Shown here one piece after another: positions 25,539 through 38,686 of a stretch of DNA of 64,000 nt (its first letter is position 1; every line of letters begins with the position of its first letter). The stretch comes from Ziziphus jujuba. Lineage: Eukaryota > Streptophyta > Magnoliopsida > Rosales > Rhamnaceae. The notes beneath the pieces are model-generated. The model ran no database searches. It saw nothing but the letters and a program-made list of their open reading frames with translations, and was not told the origin of the DNA. A program made the position numbers and the translations under genes. The stretch spans positions 2,360,001-2,424,000 of the forward strand of contig NC_083383.1 in NCBI RefSeq assembly GCF_031755915.1, in the 5' to 3' direction.

Positions 25539-26830
25539 TTAATTATTGGAGAAAGACACTGCCGTAGTATTATCACAACACATCATAATGGGCCTCTCAA
25601 TGGAGTCAACCACTACCAAATCACGAATAAAATTTCGAAGCCAAACTGCATGACGAGTAGCCTCATAACACGCGACATACTCTGTCTCCATAGTCGAGAA
25701 TGCTGTCACTGTTTGCTTGGCACTCCGCCAAGACACAGCACCTCCTACCATGATAAATATATACCCAGTGGTAGATTTCTTATCATCCACACAGCCTTTA
25801 TAATCTGCATCACTATAACCAACAACATCTAAGGAGTTGGTACGTCGATATGTCAACATATGATCTTTAGTACTTTGAAGATACCTAAAGACCTTATTAA
25901 CTGCTTGGTAATGAATAAGACCAGGATTGCTCATAAATCTACCAAGCACACTCACAACAAAAGCTATATCAGGCCGTGTACATACTTGAGCATACATCAA
26001 ATTACCCACTGCTGAAGAATAGCGAACATTTCTCATCGCCATCCTCTCTTTATCATTCTTGAGACACTGATCCTTAGAAAATCTTTCACCCTTCGTGGCC
26101 GGTACACTTTTAGGAGAACAATTATGCATATCAAATTTCTTAAGAATTCTATTAATATAGGCTCTCTGAGACAATTGCAACACATAATTAGTCTTATATC
26201 GAACAATCTTGATACCCAAAACAAAAGAAGCTTCACCAAGATCTTTCATGTCAAAATGGTTGCACAACATCTACTTTGTCTCAGCCAATAGGTCAGTATC
26301 ATTAGTAGCTAAAAGTATATCATCAACATACAATACCAGAAATATAATATTGCTCCCACTGACTTTCATATATATGCATCTATCAACAATATTCTCTTTA
26401 AAGCCATTTTTTAGACAACCTCATCAAACTTGAGATACCATTGCCTCGAATCCTGCTTAAGATCATAAATAGACTTCTTAAGCTTACAAACCAAATTACC
26501 ATTTTCTGTTTGCTGGAAGCCAACTGGTTGAATCATATACACATCCTCAAATAAATCACCATTCAGAAAAGCGATTCTGACATCTATCTGGTGCAATTCC
26601 AGGTCAGAATGCGCCACAATTACCATAATGATTCTAAAAGAATCATTTGTGGATATAGGAAAGATGGTCTCTGTATAATCAATTCCTTCCTTCTAGCTAA
26701 ACTCTTTGGCTACAAGTCTAGCCTTATACCTCTTCACTTGACTATTAGAGTTTCTTTTAGTCTTAAAGACCCATTTGCAACTTATAGGCTTGCTACCCAA
26801 TGGTAACTCAACCAAATCCCAAACACCATT
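25539..26830 (-). pseudogene. Copia reverse transcriptase and RNase H remnant
   Basis: From high to low coordinates: RT text including VIVAHSDLELHQIDVRIAFL and EDVYMIQPVGF, the catalytic YVDD at 26319-26330 within LVLYVDDILLATND, then an in-frame TAG at 26271-26273. After that, from 26270, comes MLCNHFDMKDLGEASFVLGI, on through the RNase H segment with GYSDADYKGC, KSTTGYIF and METEYVACYEA, ending at 25539. The YVDD box survives, but the stop, a frame change between the first RT block and YVDD, and the truncated RNase H end make it inactive. Confidence 0.9.
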
Positions 26831-27160
26831 TGATGCCAAGATTTCATTTCATCTTCCATTGCATTCAATCAAAAATTTGAGTGCTAACTGCTTATGGCTT
26901 CCTCATAATTAACTGGATCTGAATCATCACTTATATCAAGTAATCTGGCAACCCCATACTCGAAAATGGTGCAAATTAGGTTTTCTTTCTGACCACAACT
27001 TAAAAGGAGTTTAAGGAATGGATTTACTTGAAACTTGATTCAAAATATAAGCCGTCATCCTTAAAGCCTCTCTCTACAAGTAATCTGGCAAGCTAGAACT
27101 TGCCAACATGGATTGCACAATATCCAACAAAGTGCGATTTCTTCTCCCAGTTATGCCATT

Positions 27161-28045
27161 CTACTGAGGTGTACCAGGCATTGTAGATTGCATGTCAATG
27201 CCACACTCACGTAAATAAATTGCGAATGACCCTGGATTCCGTCCAGTCTTATCATATCTGTTATAAAATTCACCACCTCTATCAGACCTCACAGCTTTTA
27301 TTTTCTTATTCTTTTGAAGCTTCATTTTTACCTTAAACTCCTTAAAAGCAACTAAAGAATCCGACTTCTCATGGATAAGTTCAACATGTCCATAACAAGA
27401 AAAATCATCAATGAAAGTAATAAAATACCTATAACCACCCAAAGCAGTTGGTATAAAAGGTCCACAAATATCAGTATAAATTAATTCCAAAACATCTCCA
27501 CACCTTGCTATTTTATCCTTTCTAACCTTAGAAGTTAATTTCCCTTTCACACATTCAACACAAGTCGACAAGTCCGAAAAATTAAGGTTGGGAAGTATTT
27601 CATCCTTCACTAATCTTTTAATTCTGTGCTTAGAAATATGTCCCAAACATTTATGCCATAACATTGAGGAATTATCATTAACTCTTTGACGTTTAGAAGT
27701 AATAATAGGGGCAACAACAGAATTAACATAAGAATTGAGACCATTATTAAATAAATCAAGTTTATATAAATTGCCACATAAAGTTCCCAAACCAACAACT
27801 TTGCCAACCTTATATACTTCAACTTTGTTATGTCCAAACAAGAAACTAAACCCTTGACTATTCAAAAGTGAGATAGATAATAAGTTCCTTCTAATTGAGG
27901 GTACATAGGAAACTTCTTGTAATTCTAAAACATATCCAGTGGCAAACTTCAACTTGATTATTCCCATGATATCCACCTTTACTCTTAAGCTATCTCCCAT
28001 ATAAACATGCTGCTCAAGATTGGTTGGCCCCCTTTGCCTTATCAT
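27161..28045 (-). pseudogene. Copia pre-integrase zinc finger and integrase remnant
   Basis: The 294-aa open stretch contains the GAG-pre-integrase HHCC finger (WHKCLGHIS... CVECVKGK) and the integrase core, with Asp in YTDICGPF and Asp in AVRSDRGGEF. It stops with TAG at 27161-27163, just where the conserved TPQ.NG would follow, so the last catalytic Glu region is cut off. The text beyond the stop resumes as NGITGRRNRTLLDIVQSML with further stops. Confidence 0.9.
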
Positions 28046-28048
28046 CCT

Positions 28049-28706
28049 CTACAATGAATTAGTAACATAAATTATTGCTCCAGTATCTAACCACCAAGAA
28101 TTCATAGGCACATCAATAATATTGGTCTCAATCATTAAAATATTATCTTTCTTCTCTTCCTTTTCTTTTAAATTCCAACACTTTATTTTCTTATGTCCAA
28201 CTTTATTGCAATAGCCACATCTTCCATTGAAATACTCTTTCCTTTCTCTTATCTGATAAGCATCATCATACTTAGTATTATTTAAAAGGTCCAAATAATA
28301 ATGCTTCTCATTCATATCAAACTTGATAAATTTCTTTCCTATCTCCTTAATAAGTTCTTTTGCAGTATCAACCTTAGGAATACTAGCATATATAGTTTCA
28401 TTCATGTAATTTTCCATCATCATCATGCTGCACTCATTAGGATGTCTCCAATCCTCATAAAGTTTCTTATCTACTACACTACTCTCATCAGTTGGTATCT
28501 GTGGTGGATCTATTCTTATCTACTACACTACTCTCATTAGTTGGTATCTCCGGTGGATCTATCTCCAAAGCCAAATCCAATTTTATAAAGGTCAAATTCA
28601 TAACCAAAGTCTTTTCCCACTTCTGATAATTTGTCCCATCCAATTTCATCATGGCAAGCATAGGCAGAACATTCGGGGCGCTACTAACTGTGAAAATAGT
28701 AAACAC
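28049..28706 (-). pseudogene. Copia gag and protease remnant
   Basis: The N-terminal part (28706-28488) includes KLDGTNYQKWEKTLVMNL, a Copia gag motif. The second part (28426-28049) has the nucleocapsid zinc knuckle CGYCNKVGHKKIKC (CX2CX4HX4C) and the protease motif WWLDTGA, with Thr in the usual Ser position. The two parts are in different frames, split by a 49-bp tandem duplication (28466-28514 and 28515-28563), not a multiple of three. Confidence 0.88.
28466..28563. repeat. 49-bp tandem duplication inside gag
   Basis: CTTATCTACTACACTACTCT begins at 28466 and again at 28515. Copies differ at a few sites (CATCAG/CATTAG, TGTGG/TCCGG). Confidence 0.9.
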
Positions 28707-30160
28707 AACAAATTATTTAATATATAAAACAATAACTATTTTCTAGCCCCTCAAAACAAAATATAAAATCAATATCGCTAGGATTTTTGTAGCACTAAAA
28801 ATATCCTTTCGCGGACCAGGGACAGTCAACCAAATGACCACAATCAAATGCGTTGAACTGAATCACCGACAGGGTAACTCAGAACCTGCGATTCATAGCA
28901 TTCAATCAACTTCCACTGACATTTCAGGCGTCATACAAAGCAACTAAAACTACCGACAGGATAGCCTAGTTACCCGTATAGATCCTGATTAATAAGTGGG
29001 AGAAAAGTAAAATATTGGCAATTTCATGAAATAGGCAAATATAAAACGTCCCATCCACTATGCCAACATATATTACATTGGTATATATAATGCAGATAAA
29101 ATAAGTCTCATGACAGGTTAGTACCTAAAATTCCACACTACTATACCAACTAGGCACAAAGCCTTTTTAGAAAAAGCTAACACAATCCAATTCTCCAAAC
29201 ATAGATATTTAATTTTAATTCAAGAAATTTGGAATGAAACAATAAATAAATAAATAAATAAACAATAAATAAATAACAAATTTTTTTAATAATATTGAAC
29301 AATAGATAAATAAATAAGCATACAAACAAATAAATAAAATAATATATATATATATATATATAAATATATATATTTTTTTTTGAAATTTCGACTGCTGATG
29401 TCAGCAAGAGGATGCTGACGTCAGCTTTCTCCTTCCCTCAGCCGGGTTGCATGTTGACCCGTTTTCTAGTTAACGGGTTGCCCAACCCACTTGACAAACC
29501 TGCCTATCAAATGCAATTCCGGTCACCGTTTTCTACAATATAGGTGCCATTCTTCTCCTTTCGGTGTGGGCATCAATTTTAAGGGATCAATTTGGCTAAA
29601 GGAGAGCTTAAAACAAACACCCAAACTCAAGATTATATTCGGCCAAAACTCAAAAATCAACACGCATGAAATTCCATAAAATTCCAGGCACTTTTCGGGC
29701 AATATGTGCCTTTTGATTCATCTTTTCTTGGAAAAGTTTTTCCCCAAATCAATTTGATCTAAAGACCAAAAAAATTTAAACACCAATGAGAGAATGACAT
29801 ACGGCCAAGGGTTTCCAGATTTTTTTTTTTTAAAGGAAAAATTAGGTGTTTCAATACAAATTTGGGATTCCAAAATATTCCATTCAATACAGAAAACATA
29901 ATCCCGTAATATTCAGATCAAGTCAAAAAACAAAAATGGGGCATATACTAAGTTTCTTTGTCAATAAGATAACAGCTTCACAAAACCATGTGCGCAAGAA
30001 AGGAAAATAAAATAAAGAAAAATATATTTGATCATACAGAAAATCAATATGCATACCGTAATATTCGAAACATAGTCAACGTCAATACGCATACTATAAT
30101 ATTCGAAATATAGTCAAGAGACAAATCACAACGAAATTTATTATGCATATTAACCATACA
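28707..30160 (-). other. Untranslated leader of the Copia element
   Basis: About 1.4 kb between the primer-binding site and gag. It is AT-rich and non-coding, with a (TA)n microsatellite at 29342-29362 and several AAATA/AATA runs at 29236-29340. Confidence 0.7.
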
Positions 30161-30171
30161 CTCTGATACCA
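30161..30171 (-). other. Primer-binding site (initiator tRNA-Met type)
   Basis: On the minus strand TGGTATCAGAG lies two bases inside the 5' LTR end, the usual plant Copia primer-binding site complementary to the 3' end of initiator tRNA-Met. Confidence 0.9.
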
Positions 30172-30173
30172 AT

Positions 30174-30675
30174 TGTTAGAATTTATGGATCTAAATATAC
30201 ATAATAAATTCCATAAATCATAAATTACTAACATTCAAACGCAACCATTGATAAATTAAATCTTTAATCATGTAAAACAGAAAACAACGTAAAGTAGTGC
30301 CTATGGACACACTACTCTCAAACTACTCACAGATCTCTGAAAACCCTAATCTCAAAATATCGTATGGCATCTATTTGCTTGTCCTATACTTTTTTATAGT
30401 CTCTACAAGTCACACTTACCTATTAATTTTAACACACACAAACTACTAATAATTTAATAATATAATAATATTAGAAAAAATATGGATAAATCAATGAGCT
30501 TATAAAGAGAGTTGGTCCTCCAATCCAGTTGGCCAACTGGAGTCTTATAGAGAGTTTGTGACCAAAGGCCGTACCACAAAATAATAAAATAAGTCAGTCT
30601 TATTAATGGCATAAATAGATCCTGTAAATGGGTAATTGATTATGATAAGTCTACAATTATTAATTTTATTTAACA
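30174..30675 (-). repeat. 5' LTR of the Copia element
   Basis: About 502 bp with intact TG...CA ends, starting TGTTAAATAAAATTAAT on the minus strand and ending TTCTAACA next to the primer-binding site. It should contain the element's promoter. Confidence 0.93.
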
Positions 30676-30680
30676 CAAAA
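30676..30680. repeat. Right target-site duplication CAAAA
   Basis: Matches 24308-24312 exactly and directly abuts the 5' LTR end. Confidence 0.85.
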
Positions 30681-32987
30681 TTAGAGAAAATTATGAAAAA
30701 AAAAATTCATATTTGCATTCTCACGTGGGGTCTCACATAACCCTATTAACTGTTTCTGTTAATTTTAATTGAATTCAACCAGTTTGGAATGATTTTTAAA
30801 ATATGAGATATTAAAATGTCAAAATTAATTTAGAAACCTGAATACTAAATTATGTAATTTTATAGGATATTAAAATATAATTTTTTATATATAGTAAAAT
30901 GCATAATTCTCAAAATCCTTTACTAAAGCTCGGAGTGTGGTAAATATTAAAGGTCCTGTTTTAATCTCAGATGCAACACCTAATTAATATGTTTGTGGTT
31001 CCCTAATTTTTATCACTATAACATATATATTGACTACTGTAAATAAATAAAAAATATATTATGTGACATCATTATTGATTACTATAGTAATCTCTTCATA
31101 TGTCTGAGTGCATGAAAACATAGACAATGGCACGATATATAGTCTTTTCTTTAAATTATATGCCAAAAATGTTATACTAACAGTATAATATAACATGTTT
31201 AATCACATAGATTATTCAAACAGCAACATATAAATGGAATTATAAAATAAAACACAAATATCAAATCGTATTTTAGAAACAAAAACAAAATTAGAACCAC
31301 TAACTTTCAAAAGGATAAAATAACATAATAACGGTATAAACACATTACCTTATGATCTTCTTTCTCATGTTTCCCAAAACTCAACTGTGAATCATATTCA
31401 CTTATTGGTATTACTAGGACCAGCTCAATCCAATATAGACATTACTATTTTATTTTTGAATTTAATATTTCCATAAATTATTAAATATTTGTAATACTTA
31501 TGATTTTAAAGATTATATTGTTTGGAAAATTAGAAAAAAAGTATAAAGTTTATATGCATTTGTTATAATTAGTTGATGCTTACTTATTTTAATTGCATGC
31601 ACCATGATAATAAAGACTTACACCCTAATATGCTTAGGGCAATGCTTTGTGTGATATGTGGAATCCCAAATTTCATAAGTGCAAATGTAAAGAATATATT
31701 AATTGAGTTAATCTAATTTAATAGTACCTTTTTTTTTTTTCAGATATTGAAATTAAGAAGATTTGAATTTGAAATTATAGTATGAAAAATCAAAATTGTC
31801 CCATTGACACAAAAATTTAAAAAGTTATATACATTTACGTCAAAATATGATATTTGTTTGTTCATCTACCCCGTATAATACATGCTATATTAAACCAAAT
31901 ATCTCAAACACAAAATAATATTTCGTTCACCTAACATAAGCGAAATTATAAATATATAAAGTTACTTATTATTTTGCTATAGTTTAAATCACATATCATT
32001 CACATTTTATATAATTTTTTTTTTTATTTTTTTATTATCTTCTAGTCCTGAAAATTTGTCGGTAAGGGAACCCGAAGTTCGTAGAAATTCTGACCCAAAT
32101 TAAAATTTGACCATTCGTTCAAACTCCAAAGAACCAACACTAATTAGTGCGAAATAATTGGAAATCACATCCGGGATTGGTTGGGTTGTGAAGAAAGAAA
32201 GAAAATCTATGATCAGCTGCCTAATATGTATTTTTATTTTTTATTTTTTTGGTGAATATATATTTTTAAGAGAATTTTTTAGTGATTATTATTATTATTA
32301 TTATTATTATTGCCACAGAGACCAAAATTAGTTAAACCTGCAATTAGCTTTTGAGGAAAGATTTTTTTTTTTTTAAAGTAATTGCGAAGACCAAGTATTA
32401 GTTTTGGCTTAATTACGTTGACAAAAGGGATCTAAGAACAACCAAACCATATATATAAATTTAAGAATTATATATATTTTTTGCTTCAAAATATTGATAA
32501 AAACCCACCGATCCCCATCTTCTTTTCCTCACTTAGAAAAGAAAAACTACACGTGTGGCAAAGTCCAAAAACATCTTGCGTGTCAATTATGTTTTTTTCT
32601 AGAAACCGAGAAGTCTCCCAACTAGAGTCGTTGCTTTACGAGTCACGAAGCAACCAGACCCTTACGACGAAAATGTCCTCGCATCTCGAAACCGTAAAAC
32701 GCAATGTCGTAAAAAACAAGAAAAGCGAAGTCCAATGACAAAAATAAAAGGCAAATTAGGAACGACGTCAGTCAATGGCATCCTCGCGGCTTCATCTGGG
32801 CGTGGGGACCGGCGGAGCGGACCCATTCCCATATAACTAATAAAACCGCCTATTCCAATTTCCAACGTCACCTAGTCTGCAAAACCTCCTCTATTTGACC
32901 CAAAACCGGGCAACCGGAACGCAACAAAAAACACAACGCTCTCCGTTCCAACAAATTTCTGCTTCTGTAACCGAATATTGCCCATCG
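30681..32987. other. AT-rich intergenic DNA and promoter of the esterase gene
   Basis: About 2.3 kb. Most is AT-rich with no recognisable gene; an (ATT)n run lies at 32286-32311. From about 32500 the base composition becomes less AT-rich toward the esterase start codon, and this part should hold the promoter and leader. Confidence 0.5.
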
Positions 32988-35900
32988 ATGGAGTTGGAGG
33001 ACGGTTCTGGAATCGTTCAAGAAGCGGAAGATGGAAGAAGATCGAAGAAGGAGGTGGAATCGAATGAGATCAGGAAGAGAGGCAATGCAAAGAAGAAGAA
33101 TAAGAAGAAGAAGAGCAAAAAGCTGTCGTATTATTATATGCCCAAGTTTAGGTGTTTCAGCATCGAATCGGAAGCGGACGGAAGAGGGAATTTCGATATG
33201 GAGGTTGATCATAGATGCCGAGATAAAGCTCCCACTCACTTGATTATAATGGTTAATGGACTTATAGGCAGGTTAGTGATTAGATTTATGAATTCAATTT
33301 AATGTGCGTTTATTTGTGTTTTCTTCAACGCATTTAGGTGCAAAAATAAGTTTGGTTTTTGCCGTATTTACAGTGCTCAGAATTGGAAATTTGCTGCGAC
33401 GCAGTTTTTGAAGAGTTTTCCCGAAGATGTTGTTGTTCACTGTGAGTTTTTACTAGCTTTTTATGTTTTTTATTTGTTTACTTATTGTATGCTTTTAATT
33501 TTTTATTATTTATATTATATTATATTTATCGTGGTTTTTATTTACTTATTATAGAGAGAACTTGGTCTTCATTTACTATAAATAGAATTTTCCTTTTTGC
33601 CTTCAAATATAATATACTAGAAATTATAAAAAAAAGGAAAAAAGAGAAAAAAGAAAAAGAAAAAGAGAAGCCTAGTTTCAATACCAGTACCGTGAGTTTC
33701 GAGCTAAAATGTGCTGTTTTTAAGTTTTCAATTATCAGAAATAGTTTCTCAATCTGGGACCAAATGGATAAATCCGTGATGGTAGAACTTCTATGGGGAT
33801 GTAGGCATTTATATATGCATTAAAATCTTATAGCACTAAATACATTCTTCATGCTTTTCTCCGACTGTTATACTTTAATATTCACCTATGTTTGGAAAAA
33901 ATAGAAAAAAAAGAAGAAGCCTAGTTTCAATACCAGTACCGTGAGTTTCGAGTTAAAATGTGCTCTGTTTTTAAGTTTTCAATTATCAGAAATAGTTTCT
34001 CAATCTGGGACCAAATGGATAAATCCGTGATGGTAGAACTTCTATGGGGATGTAAGGATTTATATAGGCAATAAAATCTTATAGCACTAAATACATTCTT
34101 CATGCTTTTCTCTGACTGTTATACTTTAATATTCACCTATGTTACCGGTTCCTGTTATGAAATAAATTGCATATGTTTAATGTGCAATGCAGGCAGCACC
34201 TGTAATTCTTCAATGTTGACATTCGATGGTGTTGATGTAATGGGAGACAGATTGGCAGAAGAGGTGTGTAACGGTTTATTCGTTCCTTTCATTATCTCTT
34301 CCCTTGATGCAACTGAATGACTTTACCTTTTTTTTATTTTTTTTATTTTGTTATTCACTTAGTCTAAGAATTTGTTTATTTGGGCTGTTTGTCTTCTTTA
34401 GTTAAGATTCTGCTACTGGATATAAGTAGCTGATTGAAAGCACTCTATTAAATTCAAACTTATTGTGTGAAGCTACAAACTTATGATAGTTGAGTTATTT
34501 CAGGTTATATCTGTTATAAAACGTCATCCAGGTGTTCAGAAGATTTCATTTATTGGTCATTCATTAGGTGGCCTGATAACAAGGTATGCTATTGCTAGGC
34601 TTTATGAGCCAGATATCACAGGAGAGCTATCCCTGGAAAATGGAGGTCGCACGAGTGATGGTTCTGAAGATACAACCAAGGAAGAGAAATTCAAAGGCAA
34701 AATTGCTGGGCTGGAGCCTGTGAATTTTATAACCTCAGCAACCCCACACCTTGGTTCAAGGGGACATAAACAGGTGACATATTTATGCTTTTGACGCTGA
34801 CTCTCTGATATAGTTGGGGGAAATGTCTCGTGCAGACATGACCTGATGCTGTATTCTTAGTAACATTTGACTGTAAAACCATGAGAATTTCTTCCTAGTT
34901 AAATGAAGAAGTTGGATATATTTTTACATAATTTGTAGGACATTAGAGGACAGACTGATTATGGATTACCATCTCACTTTAATGAACTAATTTGTGCAGT
35001 TGTTCTAGTTTCTTAGCTCTGAGTATTCTCCTAAGTAGAGATGTCATAATATAAATTTCATTCTCTGTGATGGTTTTCCCTTTTATACAGAAGTTCTATT
35101 GATGATGCAGCGATTGAATTATTATTTATGTCCGCTCTGCGTATATTGTAAGTATGGTTTTAGCTCTTGAGGTTGTGTGGATTTGTTTATTTCAGGTCCC
35201 AGTTTTTTGTGGCTTCAACAGTTTAGAAAAAATGGCCTCTCGCATATCATGGCTTTTAGGTAGAACTGGAAGACATTTATTTTTAACTGACAGTAATAAT
35301 GGAAAGCCTCCCCTTCTTCTTCAGATGGTCAAAGACACTGAAGATCTTAAATTCATGTGCGTCTACATCATGGTTACTTGTTACTGTATTACCTGAGTGG
35401 TTACAGTTGGTGCAAATGCTTTCAGAATGTATCCGTGAATATCTTCGTGCTATTGCAGGTCTGCATTGCTGTCCTTTAGGCGTTGTGTTGCCTATGCGAA
35501 TATGCGATTTGACCGTATCCTTTTTTGTTTTGCCTTCATACTTAGCTTCCCTTTGCTTTGGAGAAAACATGTTTAGGATAGACATTTTGGTACACTGTCA
35601 GTGGTTCTTTGCTACACTACCAATGTTATGTCGAGAACTTGACAACTTTCATAGACCTGGTTGGATGGAGTACATCATCTCTACGGCGTCAAATGGAGCT
35701 TCCAAAGGTGATCTTATATCTAAATATTGAAGCCTTATTTGTGTATTGAGTTAATCTCACCTGATTTCTATGTCAGCTCAAAAGGCTATCACCATATGAC
35801 AAATATCCACATATCGTTAATGTGGAGACAGCACAACCTGCCAGTCCTCAAGAAGAAATCCCTTCGACAACTGAAGTCAATAGATGCAAGAATATCGACA

Positions 35901-36707
35901 TGGAAGGTTGCTATTTCTTTCCTTTTTAACCGACCAATAATATGTCATTGGTAGTTGTTTATTTTTTTGGCTTTCTTTATTGGGCTGTATTCCTGAAGTG
36001 AAACTTTGTTTAAAATGTTTTCCCTCAAATGCATATAAGATATTCATGTCTAGTTTGAAGAGAAACTAGAATTAATTCAACAAATGATGAAGCTGATCTG
36101 ATAAAAATGCAAGCAAACTGAAAGGCAACTTTGACGATACTAATCATAATTTAAGGGACTGGGAGTTTGGAGTTCTGGGGAGGGACGCATCTTGAAAATT
36201 TGTTCACTGGAGGATGCTGCAGTTATTACTAGTTTGCATCTGACAATTCATTTCTGTGATTTCATTCACGTTATGCTAAATGCTTTCAGCTAAATGCTTT
36301 GAGCTATTGTTCAAAATATAATATTATAGCTACTTGACAAAACCTCTCTGATTTTATGCTGAAATTATAGAGGAAATGATTAGAGGTCTCACAAAAGTAA
36401 GCTGGGAACGCATTGATGTGAACTTTAGTGGAAGTAGACAAAGATATCTTGCGCACAATACCATTCAGGCAAGTTAATGCTTTCCCTTCAAACTCAATTT
36501 ATCTATCTTTAATTACGTTTTATATTAATAGCGCATGAATTAAAAGCCTTCACAGTAGGCATTTGAACTGCATCTCCAAGTTTTCTTCGCGATTTAGCCG
36601 TGAGTGACATTTTTTAATTTCTTCTTTGTTTTCAGGTGAAAAATTATTGTATCAATGGCGACGGGGCTGATGTGATCCAGCACATGATTGACAACTTTGT
36701 TTTATGA
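32988..36707 (+). CDS. DUF676-type putative serine esterase (alpha/beta hydrolase, ROG1-like)
   Basis: Ten exons: 32988-33271, 33374-33441, 34193-34263, 34504-34773, 35196-35356, 35459-35514, 35655-35707, 35777-35906, 36371-36468 and 36636-36707. They total 1,263 nt (420 aa), in frame throughout. The N-terminus is charged with a Lys-rich run near residues 35-45. The hydrolase core starts with HLIIMVNGLIGSAQNW (about residues 84-99), where VNG lies at the oxyanion-hole strand. The nucleophile elbow GHSLGG places Ser at residue 161. ITSATPHLGSRG and FDHLVGW follow, as in plant DUF676 lipases such as At4g25770; the conserved His is probably in FDHLVGW. Substrate is unknown; members are predicted to act on lipid esters. 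The ninth intron appears to use a GC donor (CAG|GCAAGT). The ATG at 32988 is preferred because upstream codons give no family sequence. Confidence 0.9.
33665..34143. repeat. Direct duplication of about 228 bp inside the second esterase intron
   Basis: Copies at 33665-33892 and 33915-34143 (period about 250) start AGAAGCCTAGTTTCAATACC and end ATATTCACCTATGTT. They differ by a handful of substitutions and small indels. A Lys/A-rich spacer separates them. It is non-coding. Confidence 0.95.
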
Positions 36708-38678
36708 AACGTGGAATACTTTGCCATCAAAATTTCAGCGGAGAAAATACCACTCAATGGCATTTGAAATCACCACTCAACATGGACCTCAAATTGAGTT
36801 GCAATTTCACCGTCTGACGTTTACAAGTACTCACAGACCATGATGCTCTCTCCACTCGTGTAACTCCATGGGGCCGAGGGCCCCCATGTGAGACAATTTT
36901 GCAGACTGAGGATGGAGCAGATAGTGAGCTACTGAAATAATATTACTTGGAGGGGTTAAAGGTGCCTAGCGAGGGATGTGTATGATCAGGTACAATGCTA
37001 CACTTTGTTCTATGTAACTTTTTTTCATGATAAGAGAAAAAGGGAAGACAATGAGAGCAAGGGTAGTCTTGTGTTTCTAAAAAAGCAAATACGGCCGCAA
37101 ATGTAATATTTATTGAGACCATTTCATTTAGACAAAAAATTAGCTAAAATAGTTTAGAAATCAATCTTGCCTCTTTTTTATATGAATGTGGATGTAAAGG
37201 CTCTGTACCAGTTGAGACGAGTGCAGGTGCCAAAAGCATGTAATGAACACGAGCTTTCACTTATTAGTTCTGCTTTTTTAGCTTGGAATTGTGTTCACTG
37301 CTCCAAGCGATCGCGCAGAATTTTCCTTGTCTTTTCTCTCGGTTTTTATTAGTAGACAGGGTGTGAAACATTTCCTATCAAACTTAAATCAAATGGCATG
37401 ACTTCGACCTCAATTTTAAAATTTGTGATGTTTCTCGTGCTTACGACTTACAGCTGGGAACTTTTTGGTTTTTCACGTCTATTTACAGCTAGGAACTCTG
37501 CCTAGGTTTTGCTGCATGAGGTTTGGGCTTGTATAGTTGTAAAATTAGAACTCCATATTTGGGCTTTGGGCATTGGGCTCTCATTCTTGGATGACACATA
37601 CATAGACCATAGCTTATCATGTGTTCCGTGTATTCTTATTTGGGGATCAAGACAGAGTCACAGAAGCAGAGGTGTTGCTTTAATTTGGAGACCTCCGATC
37701 AAATAATTGATTCCAAGCAGCATCATTATTTTTTTCTATCTAAATAATCTGTGCTTTTTAGCCAGATACGTGATCTCCATATACCATTACCACACTGCAC
37801 AGACAAATATGAGGACAAAAAAAAAAAAACATGATAAGACCCCTGATTTTTTATTTTTTATTTTATTTTTATTATTTTTTTTAACTTGTTTATCCTAGTT
37901 TCTATAAATTTATACCCTGATCCTGAAACTACTTCGCCTGCAAATTTTCGATGCCTACTCGTCGTAGAGATTTTCTAAGAAGCCGATGAATAACTAATCT
38001 GAGAAGTACAGAGGGCAAGCAAGTGGGTGCACACGCTGCAAAATGATTTTGACTCTCCTTCCGAAGAGCGTGCGTGAAAATGCAGAAATTGTCACTCCCT
38101 TCCTCACCCACTATATCCTGAAACTGCTTCTCAAGCAACTTGGCATGCAGTCCCAAAATCCATTTCCTATACACTAGACAGGGACACCTACCCTCAAATA
38201 GTATCTTCCTTGGGAAAAATAAACTTATAAATAATATTTATATAAATATTTCATTCCGTTTTTAAGAGGTAAATAAAAAAATGAAAGTGAGAAATCAGTT
38301 GGCGTGTTAAAATGGAATTGCCCAAGCCTCCACTGAGTGAAACAGATATGAATGAGGGAAAGATTAAAAGAAAATAAAGAAGCAAAACGAGAAGCCATTG
38401 ATTTTGATCCTCTCTGCTGTGCTGAATATAGGGGTGTGTGTGTGGTTCTTTGTCGTTGCTATTTTTGGTACAGTGTGACCCACTCTTATTGAAGCTGTGC
38501 TGTCTAGCTTCTCCTTTTTTATGTAAAGTTACCCAGTTTCCTTTTTGCAAAATGGTACATCTCGTTTTTTTCTGGGGGCGCATCAAACGAGGTTGAGGTC
38601 CTCCCCTTTTCGGTTGAGCTCACTGCAGTACTCCTTTTTGCCTTCCACGTTCCTTCTTCTTTATGATACTACATACAT

Positions 38679-38686
<8 letters not shown>

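Larger units (their letters stand above)
24313..30675 (-). mobile_element. Ty1/Copia LTR retrotransposon, full-length but degenerate
   Basis: A 6.36-kb element in minus orientation: 5' LTR 30174-30675, primer-binding site 30161-30171, gag and pol remnants 28706-25539, polypurine tract about 24813-24823, 3' LTR 24313-24812, and CAAAA duplications outside. Pol order is protease-integrase-RT-RNase H, which defines Copia. Several in-frame stops and frameshifts make it non-autonomous. By eye the two LTRs differ at roughly one position in nine, so it is an old insertion. It sits in intergenic DNA beside the 4CL-like relic, not in an intact gene. Confidence 0.95.

Noticed and set aside
37929..38174. 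Minus-strand 81-codon open frame with LHAKLLEKQFQDIVGEE
   Set aside because: Briefly resembled a helical regulator such as an HPt protein, but no catalytic His motif or domain could be identified.
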